DNA of 64,000 bases, from NCBI RefSeq assembly GCF_000987955.1, contig NZ_LAZU01000036.1, forward strand, positions 62,001 to 126,000, written 5' to 3'. Source of the DNA: Paenibacillus sp. DMB20 (GTDB lineage: Bacteria > Bacillota > Bacilli > Paenibacillales > Paenibacillaceae). The position numbers and the translations under genes were made by a program. Below are positions 1-8,400 of the stretch, one piece after another (position 1 is the first letter of the stretch; each line of letters starts with the position of its first letter). The notes beneath the pieces are model-generated. The model saw only the letters and a list, made by a program, of their open reading frames with translations. It was not told the origin of the DNA and did not search any database.

Positions 1-71
1 AGGAGTTTCGGGAAGTGGCTAAGCATTACAGTGATTTCTTAGGACTGCCGATTATACGAATAGAATCATGA
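1..71 (+). CDS. 3' end of an unidentified protein (partial)
   Basis: An open frame runs in from the left edge (reading from base 3) and ends at the TGA at 69-71. Only about 22 residues are visible, ending LGLPIIRIES. That is too short to assign a family. It ends 20 bases before the next start, and the ribosome binding site of the next gene lies in that gap, so the two may be co-transcribed. Confidence 0.45.
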   Translation, partial: EFREVAKHYSDFLGLPIIRIES

Positions 72-91
72 ACGAGAAGGAGGAATAACGC

Positions 92-535
92 ATGGAATCC
101 ATTATAAAGCTGGAATCTTTGATTTCTGAAGTAACAGAGATTGTAACGGCAATCGACAAGGTGGAATTCAATCTGAAGCTTACGCCTGATAAATGGTCCA
201 AGAAGGAGATCCTGGGCCATCTATGCGATTCGGCGGTCAATAACCATATCCGATTTATAAAAATATTGGTGTCGGATTACCCTATTGCGATTCAAGGTTA
301 CGCGCAGAACGATTGGGTCCGGGTGAACGATTACCAGAATCAATATGATCAATCGGATGTTCTGGCACTGTGGCAGCAGGTTAACCGGATGATTCTGCGG
401 GTCATGCAAAGAGCCGATTCATCCGACTTCCAGAAGAAATGCGTGCTGCCCGATAAAACGGAGGTCACGCTGGAGTGGTTGTTTAACGATTATGTTGATC
501 ACCTGATTTATCATTTGGAGCAAATCGAGCTTTAA
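92..535 (+). CDS. DinB/YfiT-like four-helix-bundle protein
   Basis: This 147-residue protein fits the DinB_2 family: small helical-bundle proteins that often bind a divalent metal through three histidines and include bacillithiol-dependent transferases. Visible marks are the family's W-S-K-K-E-I-L-G-H-L segment (residues 35-44, His43) and the C-terminal D-H-L-I-Y-H motif (His137, His141). These are the likely metal ligands. Length is normal for the family. AGGAGG (78-84 region) sits just upstream of the ATG. It lies between an unknown gene and a broken YrdB-like gene. The substrate cannot be inferred; family assignment is fairly sure. Confidence 0.75.
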   Translation: MESIIKLESLISEVTEIVTAIDKVEFNLKLTPDKWSKKEILGHLCDSAVNNHIRFIKILVSDYPIAIQGYAQNDWVRVNDYQNQYDQSDVLALWQQVNRMILRVMQRADSSDFQKKCVLPDKTEVTLEWLFNDYVDHLIYHLEQIEL

Positions 536-584
536 TGCCTGCAGTATAAATAGGTTCATGACATGAAACGGAAGGTGTCCCTCC

Positions 585-922
585 ATGTTCAAAGTACTGA
601 ATCTCGCCGTCCGATTTATATTGGAATTGATTCTGTTATTTTCGATAGGTTACTGGGGCTTCCATTATGGTTCCGGGCTCATGGCACAGGTTGCACTCGG
701 TATTGGGCTTCCGCTGCTTGCAGCCGTCATCAGGGGCATGACCATCTCTCCGAAAGCAAGGATCAAGTGCCGCTTGCCGTGGTGCTGCTTATCGAATTTC
801 TTATATTTACAACCGCAGTGGCATGCCAGATTTACTCGGGCTTTATTACGTTTGCCATCGTGTTTGCTCTTGTGGCTCTGGCCAACCGCTTCATCGTGAT
901 AAAATGGCGAATGCAGCCGTAG
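585..922 (+). pseudogene. YrdB-like (DUF2568) membrane protein, frameshifted
   Basis: The first frame starts at ATG 585 (MFKVLNLAVRFILELILL) and gives the hydrophobic N-terminal half of a YrdB/DUF2568-type small membrane protein up to ARIK. From about 768 the sense sequence continues in another frame as PLAVVLLIEFLIFTTA and ends at the TAG at 920-922. Read across the junction the two halves make one protein of about 112 residues with several membrane helices, the normal size. One missing base near 767-769 (AAG-TGCCG, perhaps from AAG-GTG-CCG) restores the frame. This is either a recent pseudogene or a sequencing error. The function of the family is unknown. Confidence 0.75.
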
Positions 923-942
923 AGAGTATATTGCAGAATTAC

Positions 943-1103
943 ATGGAGATGCACCTTGCGGGAGGTGGATGAAACGGCTGCCATCGGCCTTATTAGACAC
1001 GGAATAACGGATTGAAATGTTCAGAATAAGGCCCAGGGAAGAAGCGATATTCCTCTTTAATGGGGAGGGGAGGCAGCAGGCTCAACGAATCGCTGAACGC
1101 TTA
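943..1103 (+). pseudogene. histidine phosphatase (phosphoglycerate mutase family), decayed 5' fragment
   Basis: Codons 983-1012 read IGLIRHGITD, the RHG signature that opens histidine phosphatases. They are followed by TGA (1013-1015) where the family has Trp. The frame then reads NVQNKAQGRSDIPL to about 1060, and after an extra base continues NGEGRQQAQRIAERL to about 1101. A likely ATG lies at 943, with another frame slip near 958. The homology stops where a group IIC intron end begins at about 1103, so the rest of the gene is missing. I found no convincing continuation beyond 3017. One stop, two slips and a 3' truncation make this a true pseudogene. Confidence 0.7.
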
Positions 1104-1135
1104 CCGCCGTATACCGAACGGTACGTACGGTGGTG

Positions 1136-2974
1136 GTGTGCTGTGAAAGGCACATCAGAGATGAGGGAAGGCCCCTCGACGGGGATCGAGTCAGGCGAAT
1201 CCGTCAAACAGCCCTAAGCTGCTGCAATAAAGAGTTGTGGTAGTGAGCGTTTAGGGAAAAGGTTGCCATAAGCAATCATGTGGGATATGCAAAGATGAAC
1301 GAAAGTGAACTGCCGATGAAGTATCGATAGCGTAAAACTTTGTCAAAACCTGTTGTTCACCACTAGGCAGGGAAAAGAGCAGAAGTAGACCTGGAGGCTG
1401 ACTGCTCGGCAAACGGTATTAAGGCAGCATGAGTGCATAACAGGCTCTGATGTGAAACACAGGAACCTGCATCACGATGGTAAGTGAAAAGACACAAGTC
1501 ACAGAAAGGCGAGGTCGAAATAGCAAAGCGTTGATGCAGGGGCGGAGGCGCCTGTAGTAGTCATGAAATTGCTGTAATGGCAATGGAGCGAAGGGGCGCC
1601 ATCATTCAGCTCGAAGCAGAGAACAACTGGTTAACAGGAGGATTCGATGAAAGAGAGCAAGCCATTTAACATTCCAAAGCAGGTAGTTATGACAGCATTT
1701 AAGAGAGTCAAAGCGAATAAAGGAAGTGCAGGGATCGACGGTCTGGACATCAAGGACTTTGGACAAGACCTCAAAGGAAACCTGTATAAGATCTGGAACA
1801 GAATGAGTTCCGGAAGTTACTTCCCTCCACCGGTTAAATTGGTCGAAATTCCAAAGAAATCCGGCGGAAAGCGAGGACTCGGCATTCCGACAGTCGGAGA
1901 CAGAGTGGCTCAAATGGTAGTGAAAATGTATATAGAGCCGCGAGTAGAGGCCATCTTCCATACAGATTCCTATGGGTACCGTCCCAACAAGTCAGCGACT
2001 GATGCAATAAGACAAGCGAGGAAAAGGTGCTGGAAAAATGACTATGTCTTAGAATTTGACATCAAAGGTCTATTTGACAACATCGATCACGAATTATTAA
2101 TGCGTGCAGTGCGAAAGCACATCAGCGAGTCATGGATACTGATGTATATCGAAAGATGGCTCAAAGCACCGTTCATAAATGCAGAAGGTCGATGGATCGA
2201 ACGCAAAAGCGGAACCCCTCAGGGTGGTGTCATCAGTCCTGTACTTGCGAATCTGTTTATGCACTACGCTTTTGACTTGTGGATGAAACGAACAAATCCA
2301 AACGCACCGTTTGAAAGATATGCAGATGACGCCATTATCCACTGCAGAACGCAAGCGGAAGCTGAGGAGATTCTGGGAAAACTCAAGGAACGACTAGAGG
2401 AATGCAAGCTTGAATTGCATCCAACGAAAACCAAGATTGTATACTGCAAGGATAAGGACAGAGTAAAGGAGTATCCAGTCACTGAGTTTGAATTCCTGGG
2501 GTACACCTTTCGAAGGATGTTCATCAAAGACAGACTGGGGAGATTGCAGTTCAACTTCCTGCCATCAGTGAGCGCGAAATCGGCCAAAGCATTCAGAGAC
2601 AAAATAAAATCGATGCGAATTCATAGCTACACCGGTAGTAAAATCGAAATGATCGCTGAAATGCTATCTCCAATGGTCAGCGGTTGGCTTAACTACTTCA
2701 CGAAATTCAATCCATCAGCAGTAAAGTACACCATTGACTGTCTGAACCGCAGACTGATCAAATGGGCAATGTGCAAATACAAGAGGTTCAGGGGACATCG
2801 CAGTCGAGCGGAAAAATGGCTGAAAGAACTCGCAAAAAGAGAACCCAATATGTTTCCACACTGGGTTCTCGGAATGGTACCGTAACTGGCCGAATGATAA
2901 GAGCCGTATGAATCGAGAGGTTCACGTACGGTTCTGTGAGAGCCTGAAGGTGAAACCCCTTCGGGCTACTCGAC
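1136..2974 (+). mobile_element. group II intron with reverse transcriptase, inserted in a group IIC fragment
   Basis: The intron begins at GTGTGCTGTGAAAGG (1136), matching the GUGYG 5' consensus, and ends at CTACTCGAC (2974). Its own domain V lies at 2901-2936 (GAGCCGTATG ... CGTACGGTTC, with an AGC triad), followed by a domain VI hairpin (about 2939-2970). About 500 bases of structured, non-coding intron RNA precede the reverse transcriptase at 1647. The element is about 1.84 kb and looks complete. Boundaries are inferred from the consensus ends and from the clean rejoining of the flanking group IIC sequence; they could be off by a few bases. Confidence 0.8.
1647..2885 (+). CDS. ltrA: group II intron reverse transcriptase/maturase
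   Basis: This 412-residue protein is the intron-encoded reverse transcriptase that splices and mobilises the surrounding intron. Visible blocks are the GSAGIDG start (residues 26-32), the FDI catalytic block with first metal Asp (about 137-139), SGTPQGGVISP (188-198) and YADD (225-228). A maturase/X segment follows (SPMVSGWLNYF). The protein ends after the maturase region with no HNH endonuclease domain, so target-primed cleavage would have to use another primer. AGGAGG sits at 1638-1643 ahead of the ATG. All catalytic residues are present, so it may be active. Confidence 0.93.
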   Translation: MKESKPFNIPKQVVMTAFKRVKANKGSAGIDGLDIKDFGQDLKGNLYKIWNRMSSGSYFPPPVKLVEIPKKSGGKRGLGIPTVGDRVAQMVVKMYIEPRVEAIFHTDSYGYRPNKSATDAIRQARKRCWKNDYVLEFDIKGLFDNIDHELLMRAVRKHISESWILMYIERWLKAPFINAEGRWIERKSGTPQGGVISPVLANLFMHYAFDLWMKRTNPNAPFERYADDAIIHCRTQAEAEEILGKLKERLEECKLELHPTKTKIVYCKDKDRVKEYPVTEFEFLGYTFRRMFIKDRLGRLQFNFLPSVSAKSAKAFRDKIKSMRIHSYTGSKIEMIAEMLSPMVSGWLNYFTKFNPSAVKYTIDCLNRRLIKWAMCKYKRFRGHRSRAEKWLKELAKREPNMFPHWVLGMVP

Positions 2975-3197
2975 TGAGAGGTCGGCTACTCAATTAATGG
3001 GTGGCCTCCTATCCGATTTTGGGAAGGGAGACCAAGGGGAGAGCAGAGGTTCCCCCTTTGAAATGAAGTGCATTTAAAGGATTTAAGGGTGTCCGGCTTG
3101 AACACATATAGGAATCATGCCCATCGGGAGGCGATAGCGTGACACTTTAAACGAATCGAAAGTATCGTATATAAGCACCAGCGAGGAGGCAAAGCAA

Positions 3198-4682
3198 TTG
3201 ATTGACAACAAACAGGTTTGGATCGTGGAAGCAACGATTTCAGAGCTGCAGGACGCCATGGAAAAAGGATGGACCAGCTCGGAGGAGATCGTTAACCTAT
3301 ATATAGAGCGCATTCAGACGTATGATCCCAAGCTCCGCTCGGTTTTGGAGCTGAATCCGGATGCGGCGGATATCGCGAGATCTCTGGACGCGGAACGCCG
3401 CGGCAAGGGCGCCCGCGGTAAGATGCACGGAATCCCCGTTCTGATGAAGGACAACATTGGCACCGGTGACCGGATGCATACGAGTGCGGGGTCCTTGGCC
3501 TTGGCGGATTCGTATGCCGCCGAAGACTCATTCGTGGCCGCGAGGCTCAGGGAAGCCGGAGCCGTGCTCCTGGGCAAAGCGAACATGACGGAATGGGCCA
3601 ACTTCATGTCCACGACCATGTGGGCAGGATACAGCTCCAGAGGAGGACTTGTGCTGAATCCTTACGGACCGGGCGATTTGTTTATCGGGGGTTCCAGTTC
3701 TGGCTCCGCCGCCGCGGTGGCGGCCAATTTGTGCGCTGCCGCCATAGGTACGGAGACCTCAGGCTCCATTATCAGTCCGTCAAGCCAGACGTGTCTTGTC
3801 GGCATCAAGCCGACCGTCGGACTTGTCAGCCGGACCGGCATGATTCCGCTAACCTTTACACAGGACTCTCCCGGCCCCATGACGCGTACGGTCGAGGATG
3901 CGGCCATTCTATTGACGGCATTGTCGGGAGTGGACGAGCGGGATTCTAAAACCTTGGCAAGCAGACCGCATGCTGGCCTGGATTATACCGCTTTTTTGAA
4001 TGCGGAATTCTTGAAAGAAGCCCGTATCGGCATTCCGCGTCATTATTTTCAATTTTTGGATCCCGACCGGCTCGAAGTGATGGAAAACGCGATTCAGGTC
4101 ATGAGGGAGCAGGGCGCGACCATTGTTGATCCCGTGAATCTTCCTTGTCAGGAAACGAATTGGAATTCCTCCGTGCTAAGGTATGAATTCAAGAAATATC
4201 TGAACGACTATCTGGAGAAGCTGGACCCCTCAATTCCGGTACACTCCTTGGCCGAGCTCATCGCCTTCAATGAAGCAAATGCCGAGCAGGCGTTGAAGTA
4301 TGGACAAAATTTGTTAATCTGGTGCGAGGAGACGCGAGGTGACCTGTCGGAGCCGGAATACCTTGATAGTCTGCGGCAAAACCAAGAGCTTGCCGGCACG
4401 AAAGGGATCGATTATGCGCTGGGGGAGCACCGTTTGGATGCGATCATGTTCCTGGGAGACGAAGCCTGCAACGACCTTGCGGCTCAGTTAGGATATCCCT
4501 CGATTACGGTTCCGGGCGGTTATGCCAAAGAGGGCGTAATCGCCCCCGGGGGATACAACACGAAAGGACCGCAGGGCATTACGTTTGTCGGCGGGGCCTT
4601 TAGCGAACCGACGCTGTTCAGCTTGGCTTATGGCTTTGAGCAGGCGACAAGACACCGGGTTCCTCCGAGGATGGAATGGTGA
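3198..4682 (+). CDS. amidase signature family protein
   Basis: This 494-residue protein belongs to the amidase signature family, which hydrolyses amides with a Ser-cisSer-Lys triad. The triad is visible: Lys84 in LMKDNIG, cis-Ser166 in GGSSSGSAAA, and the nucleophile Ser190 in TETSGSII. The cis-Ser to Ser spacing of 24 matches the family. There is no signal peptide, so it is cytoplasmic. The start is TTG 3198, chosen because GAGGAGGC (3182-3190) sits eight bases upstream and the N-terminus aligns from there. It follows the intron scar and precedes an unrelated gene. The closest family members are annotated only as amidases; the substrate is unknown and it is not gatA (no gatB or gatC nearby). 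Confidence 0.88.
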   Translation: MIDNKQVWIVEATISELQDAMEKGWTSSEEIVNLYIERIQTYDPKLRSVLELNPDAADIARSLDAERRGKGARGKMHGIPVLMKDNIGTGDRMHTSAGSLALADSYAAEDSFVAARLREAGAVLLGKANMTEWANFMSTTMWAGYSSRGGLVLNPYGPGDLFIGGSSSGSAAAVAANLCAAAIGTETSGSIISPSSQTCLVGIKPTVGLVSRTGMIPLTFTQDSPGPMTRTVEDAAILLTALSGVDERDSKTLASRPHAGLDYTAFLNAEFLKEARIGIPRHYFQFLDPDRLEVMENAIQVMREQGATIVDPVNLPCQETNWNSSVLRYEFKKYLNDYLEKLDPSIPVHSLAELIAFNEANAEQALKYGQNLLIWCEETRGDLSEPEYLDSLRQNQELAGTKGIDYALGEHRLDAIMFLGDEACNDLAAQLGYPSITVPGGYAKEGVIAPGGYNTKGPQGITFVGGAFSEPTLFSLAYGFEQATRHRVPPRMEW

Positions 4683-4767
4683 CCCGCTGTTTATGGATCA
4701 AGCGGCCCGGGGATAAATAGATAAACCGTACGGCTTTAACCTGCCGGATAAAAAGGGAGGAGTTCTG

Positions 4768-5295
4768 ATGAAACGCAACCTGCAGCACGTTCCATACGGC
4801 TATGAGCCTCCAAGAGAAGGAGCCAAAGGGACTCTGATCTATTATGATACGTTTGCGGAAACGTCCGAAGAGGATTTGAATCAGGCGCTCAAGATGATGA
4901 AAGAACGGGCCTTCGCCAAGCTGGTCTTGTACCCGCTGCATGAGGAAACGGTAAAGCGAATGACCAAACAGCACACGGAAGCCTTTTATAAACGGGAAAA
5001 ACCGCTTCTTGCCTGGTGCGAGGAGCTGGGCACCCCCAACATCGTCGTGGAGAGCTGGGAAGGAAAGCGGAAGAAATACACGCCGGTCGAAGCCGCGCTC
5101 CGCCATTTGACCGAGAAATATTCGGCACCCCATTTTGTCTATATGTCGCCTCAGATGGCAAATACGTTTGCCTCCTATGCCTCGTTTGAGGAGTGGATCG
5201 TCAAGCTGAGATTGATACTGACCTCAGAGCCGGAAATCATCCATCCGCGTCTGGAAAAGTATGGAAGCCGGTGGAGCGCAGACGATCAGGCATGA
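4768..5295 (+). CDS. conserved hypothetical protein, 175 aa
   Basis: I do not recognise this protein. It is soluble, charged, starts at ATG 4768 with GGGAGGAG a few bases upstream, and has alternating helix-strand character (LVLYPLHEETVKRM, PNIVVESWEG, APHFVYMSPQMA). These fit a small alpha/beta fold of the nucleotide-binding kind, but no catalytic motif is certain. It sits 85 bases after the amidase and is closed by a strong terminator at 5358-5389, so it may share the amidase transcript. The coding evidence is good: a clean ribosome binding site, a full-length frame and codon use like that of its neighbours. Confidence 0.7.
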   Translation: MKRNLQHVPYGYEPPREGAKGTLIYYDTFAETSEEDLNQALKMMKERAFAKLVLYPLHEETVKRMTKQHTEAFYKREKPLLAWCEELGTPNIVVESWEGKRKKYTPVEAALRHLTEKYSAPHFVYMSPQMANTFASYASFEEWIVKLRLILTSEPEIIHPRLEKYGSRWSADDQA

Positions 5296-5357
5296 ACCGC
5301 ATTATAGATGGATATCGGGTAAGGATTTCCATAAAATCCGACATGATTCTTTAAGGG

Positions 5358-5389
5358 AAAAGCCCCGAGTATTCTTCGGGGCTTTTTTA
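5358..5389 (+). terminator. intrinsic terminator after the 175-aa gene
   Basis: AGCCCCGA (5361-5368) pairs with TCGGGGCT (5376-5383), followed by a T-run. It closes the amidase/hypothetical unit. Confidence 0.9.
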
Positions 5390-5551
5390 GTGCACGCCCA
5401 GCATGGGGTCATCTCTAGGGTGAGAGCCGAACGGGGGCTGGCGAGCGCCTACCGTTAGCCAAGGGCAAACCCTCTATGTCAATATAGAATATACGTTCCG
5501 GTTCTAGGGTGGAAACAACCCGGGATTAATTCCACAAGATTTTATGCCGCT

Positions 5552-5847
5552 TTATGGAAGTGTTTTCAACTGAGCTGCTTTAAAGATAGCTGGGTCGTAC
5601 TGTTCTTGTTTCTTCCACAATGCATAAATAATACGTACCCAGTTGTTAGCTAAGGAACGTATCGCCACATGATGACTCTTTCCTTCTTGCGTTTGCGGTA
5701 ATAGTATTCCTTTGCCCCAAGCGAACTCATGTAGGCATTGCGAAAGGGTTTTACACATGAAGTTCTTCTACGGGCCTTACTGTACTTGCCACTAGAAATC
5801 AAGAAATCAGATATATAAAAGAGTCTTCGTGGAAATGTCCTAATCAT
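5552..5847 (-). pseudogene. IS110-family-like transposase, C-terminal remnant
   Basis: On the minus strand the frame ending at 5552 reads EGKSHHVAIRSLANNWVR then IIYALWKKQEQYDP, which resembles the C-terminus of IS110/IS116/IS902 transposases. The N-terminal side continues in another frame (KPFRNAYMSSLGAKEYYYRK, from about 5847), so at least one frameshift and internal losses have occurred. The DEDD catalytic domain is absent and no insertion-sequence ends are visible. It is a dead remnant at the start of an AT-rich stretch, consistent with past insertion and decay. Confidence 0.65.
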
Positions 5848-5962
5848 GCAGGTTCATTAACTATTCAATGATGAACAATGAAATATGGGGGCATCCAACA
5901 GAATTGGCGTTTTGTGCAGTGTGCTGTGAGTACTATAAGATTGATATTGAGTAATAGATCTT

Positions 5963-6004
5963 TTACAAAAAAAAAGCGAATTATCTCTAAGAAATAATTC
6001 GCTT
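5963..6004 (-). terminator. intrinsic terminator for the minus-strand TPR remnant
   Basis: Read on the minus strand, AAGCGAATTAT pairs with ATAATTCGCTT (5974-5984 with 5994-6004), followed by a run of nine T. It lies about 90 bases after the stop of the TPR remnant. Confidence 0.8.
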
Positions 6005-6090
6005 ATAGGAAAGGTTAAAAATCTGCTCCATGATTATAGTATGTAACATAAGGTTGGTCTTCTGGGATAATATAGTTCAAATTAACAATA

Positions 6091-6952
6091 CTAATTAAAC
6101 CCAATAACACTATCGAAATCAAAGTCTTCTTCATTTTCAATCACTCTCCTTAGAATTAAATGTAGTGTATCGGAATACTCTGCCATTTGTGGGACCGATG
6201 CGTGTGATTTAAGTACATCAAATAAAGCAATAGATCTTTTGAAGTATCTCTCATTGCTAAGTTTATCAGATTCTGTAATATTGTGTAAAGTACAAACTAT
6301 CGCATCAGAATATTTCTTCTTTTTGTAGTAATACAGTGCTAATAGGTAGTGTACTGTCAAATAATAAGCTATACGAATAGGCCTGTTCTGATGACTGTAT
6401 TCAGAAATATAAGGAAGTAAGAGTGATATTTCTTTATCTACATCAAAATTATGTACTAGAGATGATTCAATAATTGTGATTAAACCAGGCAATATTTCAT
6501 CTGGATTCTTAATTAGTATGTCTAGGTATTCCGTTAATTTATTTCTATTACCCATTAATAGTTCCAAGGTTAACGAATTTGCTTTAGCAAAAGTCTGAAA
6601 ACTATCGATATAATATTTCCCTTCTTGGCTGTTGTCTATCCAATTTAAATCCGAGTAAATGTGAACACATGCCATTGACTCTTTGTAGTTCTTTAGTTTT
6701 TGTAGTGCCAGACCTTTCATTAAATGGCTATAACCAAAATAATAAACAAGCGGTTTTTTCATTGGCGTCTTTTTTGTTTGCTGGTGTAGACATTTCTAGA
6801 AGATCGTCAGATAAAGAAATCACCTTCTCCCAGTTTTCAAAAGCATATGCCATTTTAATCATACTAACTAAAGTGTCACTATCTATTTCGTCAACTAATA
6901 TAGTATTTTCTAGCAAAGGTATAACTTCCTTAAAATTACAATAAGTAGCAAT
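6091..6952 (-). pseudogene. TPR-containing transcriptional regulator remnant
   Basis: Two overlapping minus-strand frames together give about 285 residues of helical, Tyr- and Leu-rich sequence like the TPR half of HTH-TPR regulators (the Rgg/NprR type and relatives). The upstream piece (6952 down to about 6750) runs IATYCNFKEVIPLLENT to EMSTPANKK. The main piece continues from about 6762 (KPLVYYFGYSHLMKGLALQK) to the stop at 6091. A frameshift near 6750 separates them. A stop (TAA at 6953-6955) cuts the upstream frame, so the DNA-binding domain is missing. Base composition is much more AT-rich than that of the neighbours, suggesting foreign origin. Confidence 0.6.
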
Positions 6953-7052
6953 TTATACTATTATAAATGGTTTTTTAACAGATGGTCAATAAGTAAAGGT
7001 ATTTATAGAAACCTTTGAATGAAACGATTCATGCAGTACGGATAATATTCGC

Positions 7053-7082
7053 TTGACAAAGCTTCGGGTTACCCGTTAGGAT
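7053..7082 (+). promoter_or_regulatory. sigma-A promoter of the zinc chaperone gene
   Basis: TTGACA (7053-7058) and TAGGAT (7077-7082) are 18 bases apart. The predicted start near 7090 falls just before the Zur box. Confidence 0.7.
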
Positions 7083-7095
7083 CATTCTAAGTAAA

Positions 7096-7110
7096 TCGTA
7101 ATTATTACGA
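7096..7110 (+). promoter_or_regulatory. Zur box (zinc-repressor operator)
   Basis: TCGTAAT-T-ATTACGA is a perfect 7-1-7 inverted repeat matching the Bacillus Zur operator core. It sits just downstream of the promoter and 27 bases before the start of a YciC-type gene, the classical Zur target. Zinc-starvation induction is a well-founded inference. Confidence 0.88.
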
Positions 7111-7137
7111 ATAAACGATATGGAGTGTGATCAACGA

Positions 7138-8367
7138 ATGACATCACAAAAAATACCGGTAACCGTCCTTAGCGGATACCTTGGCGCCGGCAAGACGACC
7201 GTTCTCAATCATGTACTGCATAATAAGAAAGGGCTAAAGGTTGCCGTCATCGTCAACGACATGAGCGAAATTAACATTGACGCCGATCTTGTCAGAGGAG
7301 AAGGCAGTTTGTCGCGGACCGAGGAGAAGCTCGTGGAAATGTCAAATGGTTGCATTTGCTGCACGCTGCGCGAAGATCTCGTTCAGGAAGTGAAGGCACT
7401 GGCTGAAGAAGGAAAATTTGATTACATATTGATCGAGTCCACAGGGATCTCCGAACCCGTGCCGGTTGCTCAGACATTTACTTACCCCGACGAGGTGTCG
7501 GGAGTTCAATTGTCGGATTTGGCTAAACTTGACTGCATGGTGACGGTTGTGGATGCGAACCGGTTTTGGAAGGATTTTGCCTCCGGGCAAAGCCTGTTGG
7601 ACCGGCAGGAGGCAGCCGGAGAGGAAGACACCCGGGACGTGGCGGATCTGCTGATCGATCAAATCGAAATGTGCGACGTGCTTCTGTTAAACAAATGCGA
7701 TATGGTAACGGCGGAAGAACTCAATAAGCTGGAAGGCATTCTGCGCAGGATGCAGCCGGGCGCCAAAATCATACGGACGGTAAGGGGACAAGTGGACCCA
7801 ACCGAGATCCTGAATACCGGGCTGTTTGATTTTGAGAAGGCGAGCCAAGCCTCGGGATGGATTCAGGAATTGCAGAAAGATCATCATACCCCGGAGACGG
7901 ACGAATATGGAATCAGCTCATTTGTCTACCGCCGGAGAAGACCGTTCCATCCGGAAAGATTGGCTGAATTTATGGGGATGTGGCCCGAAGAGGTCGTCCG
8001 CGCCAAAGGGCTTGTCTGGCTCGCCGTTCCAGAAGACTGGGCCGCGACGATCAGCCAGGCCGGTCCGTCCATTCAGTTCGGCCCAGCCGGATACTGGGTG
8101 GCGGCACTTCCCGAAGACGAGCGCAAAGAGGTGCTGCAGCATGAGCCGCAGGTGGAGAGCCGATGGGACGTTCGATGGGGGGACCGATTGAATGAGATCG
8201 TCATGATCGGCATTCGGATGGATCGGCAGCTGTTGGAGAGCGAGCTTGACGAATGTCTTTTAACGGATACCGAAATGGAGTCGGACTGGTCGTTGTTCCG
8301 CAATCCGCTGCCATGGATTCATGAAGAGGAACCGGCCGAAGCGGCCCCGGAATTAAGGTATAATTGA
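7138..8367 (+). CDS. yciC: CobW/COG0523 GTPase, YciC/ZagA-type zinc chaperone
   Basis: This 409-residue GTPase of the COG0523 family probably delivers zinc to proteins under zinc limitation. The P-loop GYLGAGKT is at residues 13-20. The family's metal-binding CxCC motif (Cys72, Cys74, Cys75 in NGCICC) is intact. Later G motifs include ESTGISEP and NKCD, and a CobW C-terminal domain follows. I chose ATG 7138 rather than 7120 because GGAGTG (7122-7127) is the ribosome binding site for 7138, and homology begins at KIPVTVLSG. A perfect Zur box lies upstream, as for B. subtilis yciC. It is a single gene; the racemase 33 bases downstream may be co-transcribed. Confidence 0.92.
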   Translation: MTSQKIPVTVLSGYLGAGKTTVLNHVLHNKKGLKVAVIVNDMSEINIDADLVRGEGSLSRTEEKLVEMSNGCICCTLREDLVQEVKALAEEGKFDYILIESTGISEPVPVAQTFTYPDEVSGVQLSDLAKLDCMVTVVDANRFWKDFASGQSLLDRQEAAGEEDTRDVADLLIDQIEMCDVLLLNKCDMVTAEELNKLEGILRRMQPGAKIIRTVRGQVDPTEILNTGLFDFEKASQASGWIQELQKDHHTPETDEYGISSFVYRRRRPFHPERLAEFMGMWPEEVVRAKGLVWLAVPEDWAATISQAGPSIQFGPAGYWVAALPEDERKEVLQHEPQVESRWDVRWGDRLNEIVMIGIRMDRQLLESELDECLLTDTEMESDWSLFRNPLPWIHEEEPAEAAPELRYN

Positions 8368-8400
8368 ATTTGAAATCTGGAGTTCAATTAGGAGGAACAT

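Larger units (their letters stand above)
1103..3017 (+). mobile_element. group IIC intron 3' fragment (domains V and VI), interrupted by a second intron
   Basis: Bases 1103-1134 fold as a domain V hairpin with a nine-pair basal stem (ACCGCCGTA against TACGGTGGT) containing the CGC triad typical of group IIC introns. Bases 2975-3017 resemble a group IIC domain VI: TGAGAGGTCGG, a stem pairing GGCTACTC with GGGTGGCC around an AATTAAT loop, and an end at CTCCTATCCGAT. The two pieces are separated by a complete group II intron (1136-2974). Removing it joins them as GGTGGTGTGAGAGGTC, the expected domain V-VI linker. No 5' part of the outer intron or reverse transcriptase is present, so it is a 5'-truncated copy. 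Confidence 0.65.

Noticed and set aside
1017..1217. A 66-codon open frame over the phosphatase remnant and intron start
   Set aside because: It begins inside decayed phosphatase sequence and then reads through intron RNA; no ribosome binding site or protein-like continuation.
1602..2602. Several minus-strand frames over 70 codons inside the reverse transcriptase gene
   Set aside because: They are antisense to a well-conserved gene, lack ribosome binding sites and have no protein character.
5391..5551. Possible structured RNA after the terminator, because of repeated short GC-rich blocks
   Set aside because: No consistent pairing or known motif; the sequence is short and probably just spacer beside the transposase remnant.
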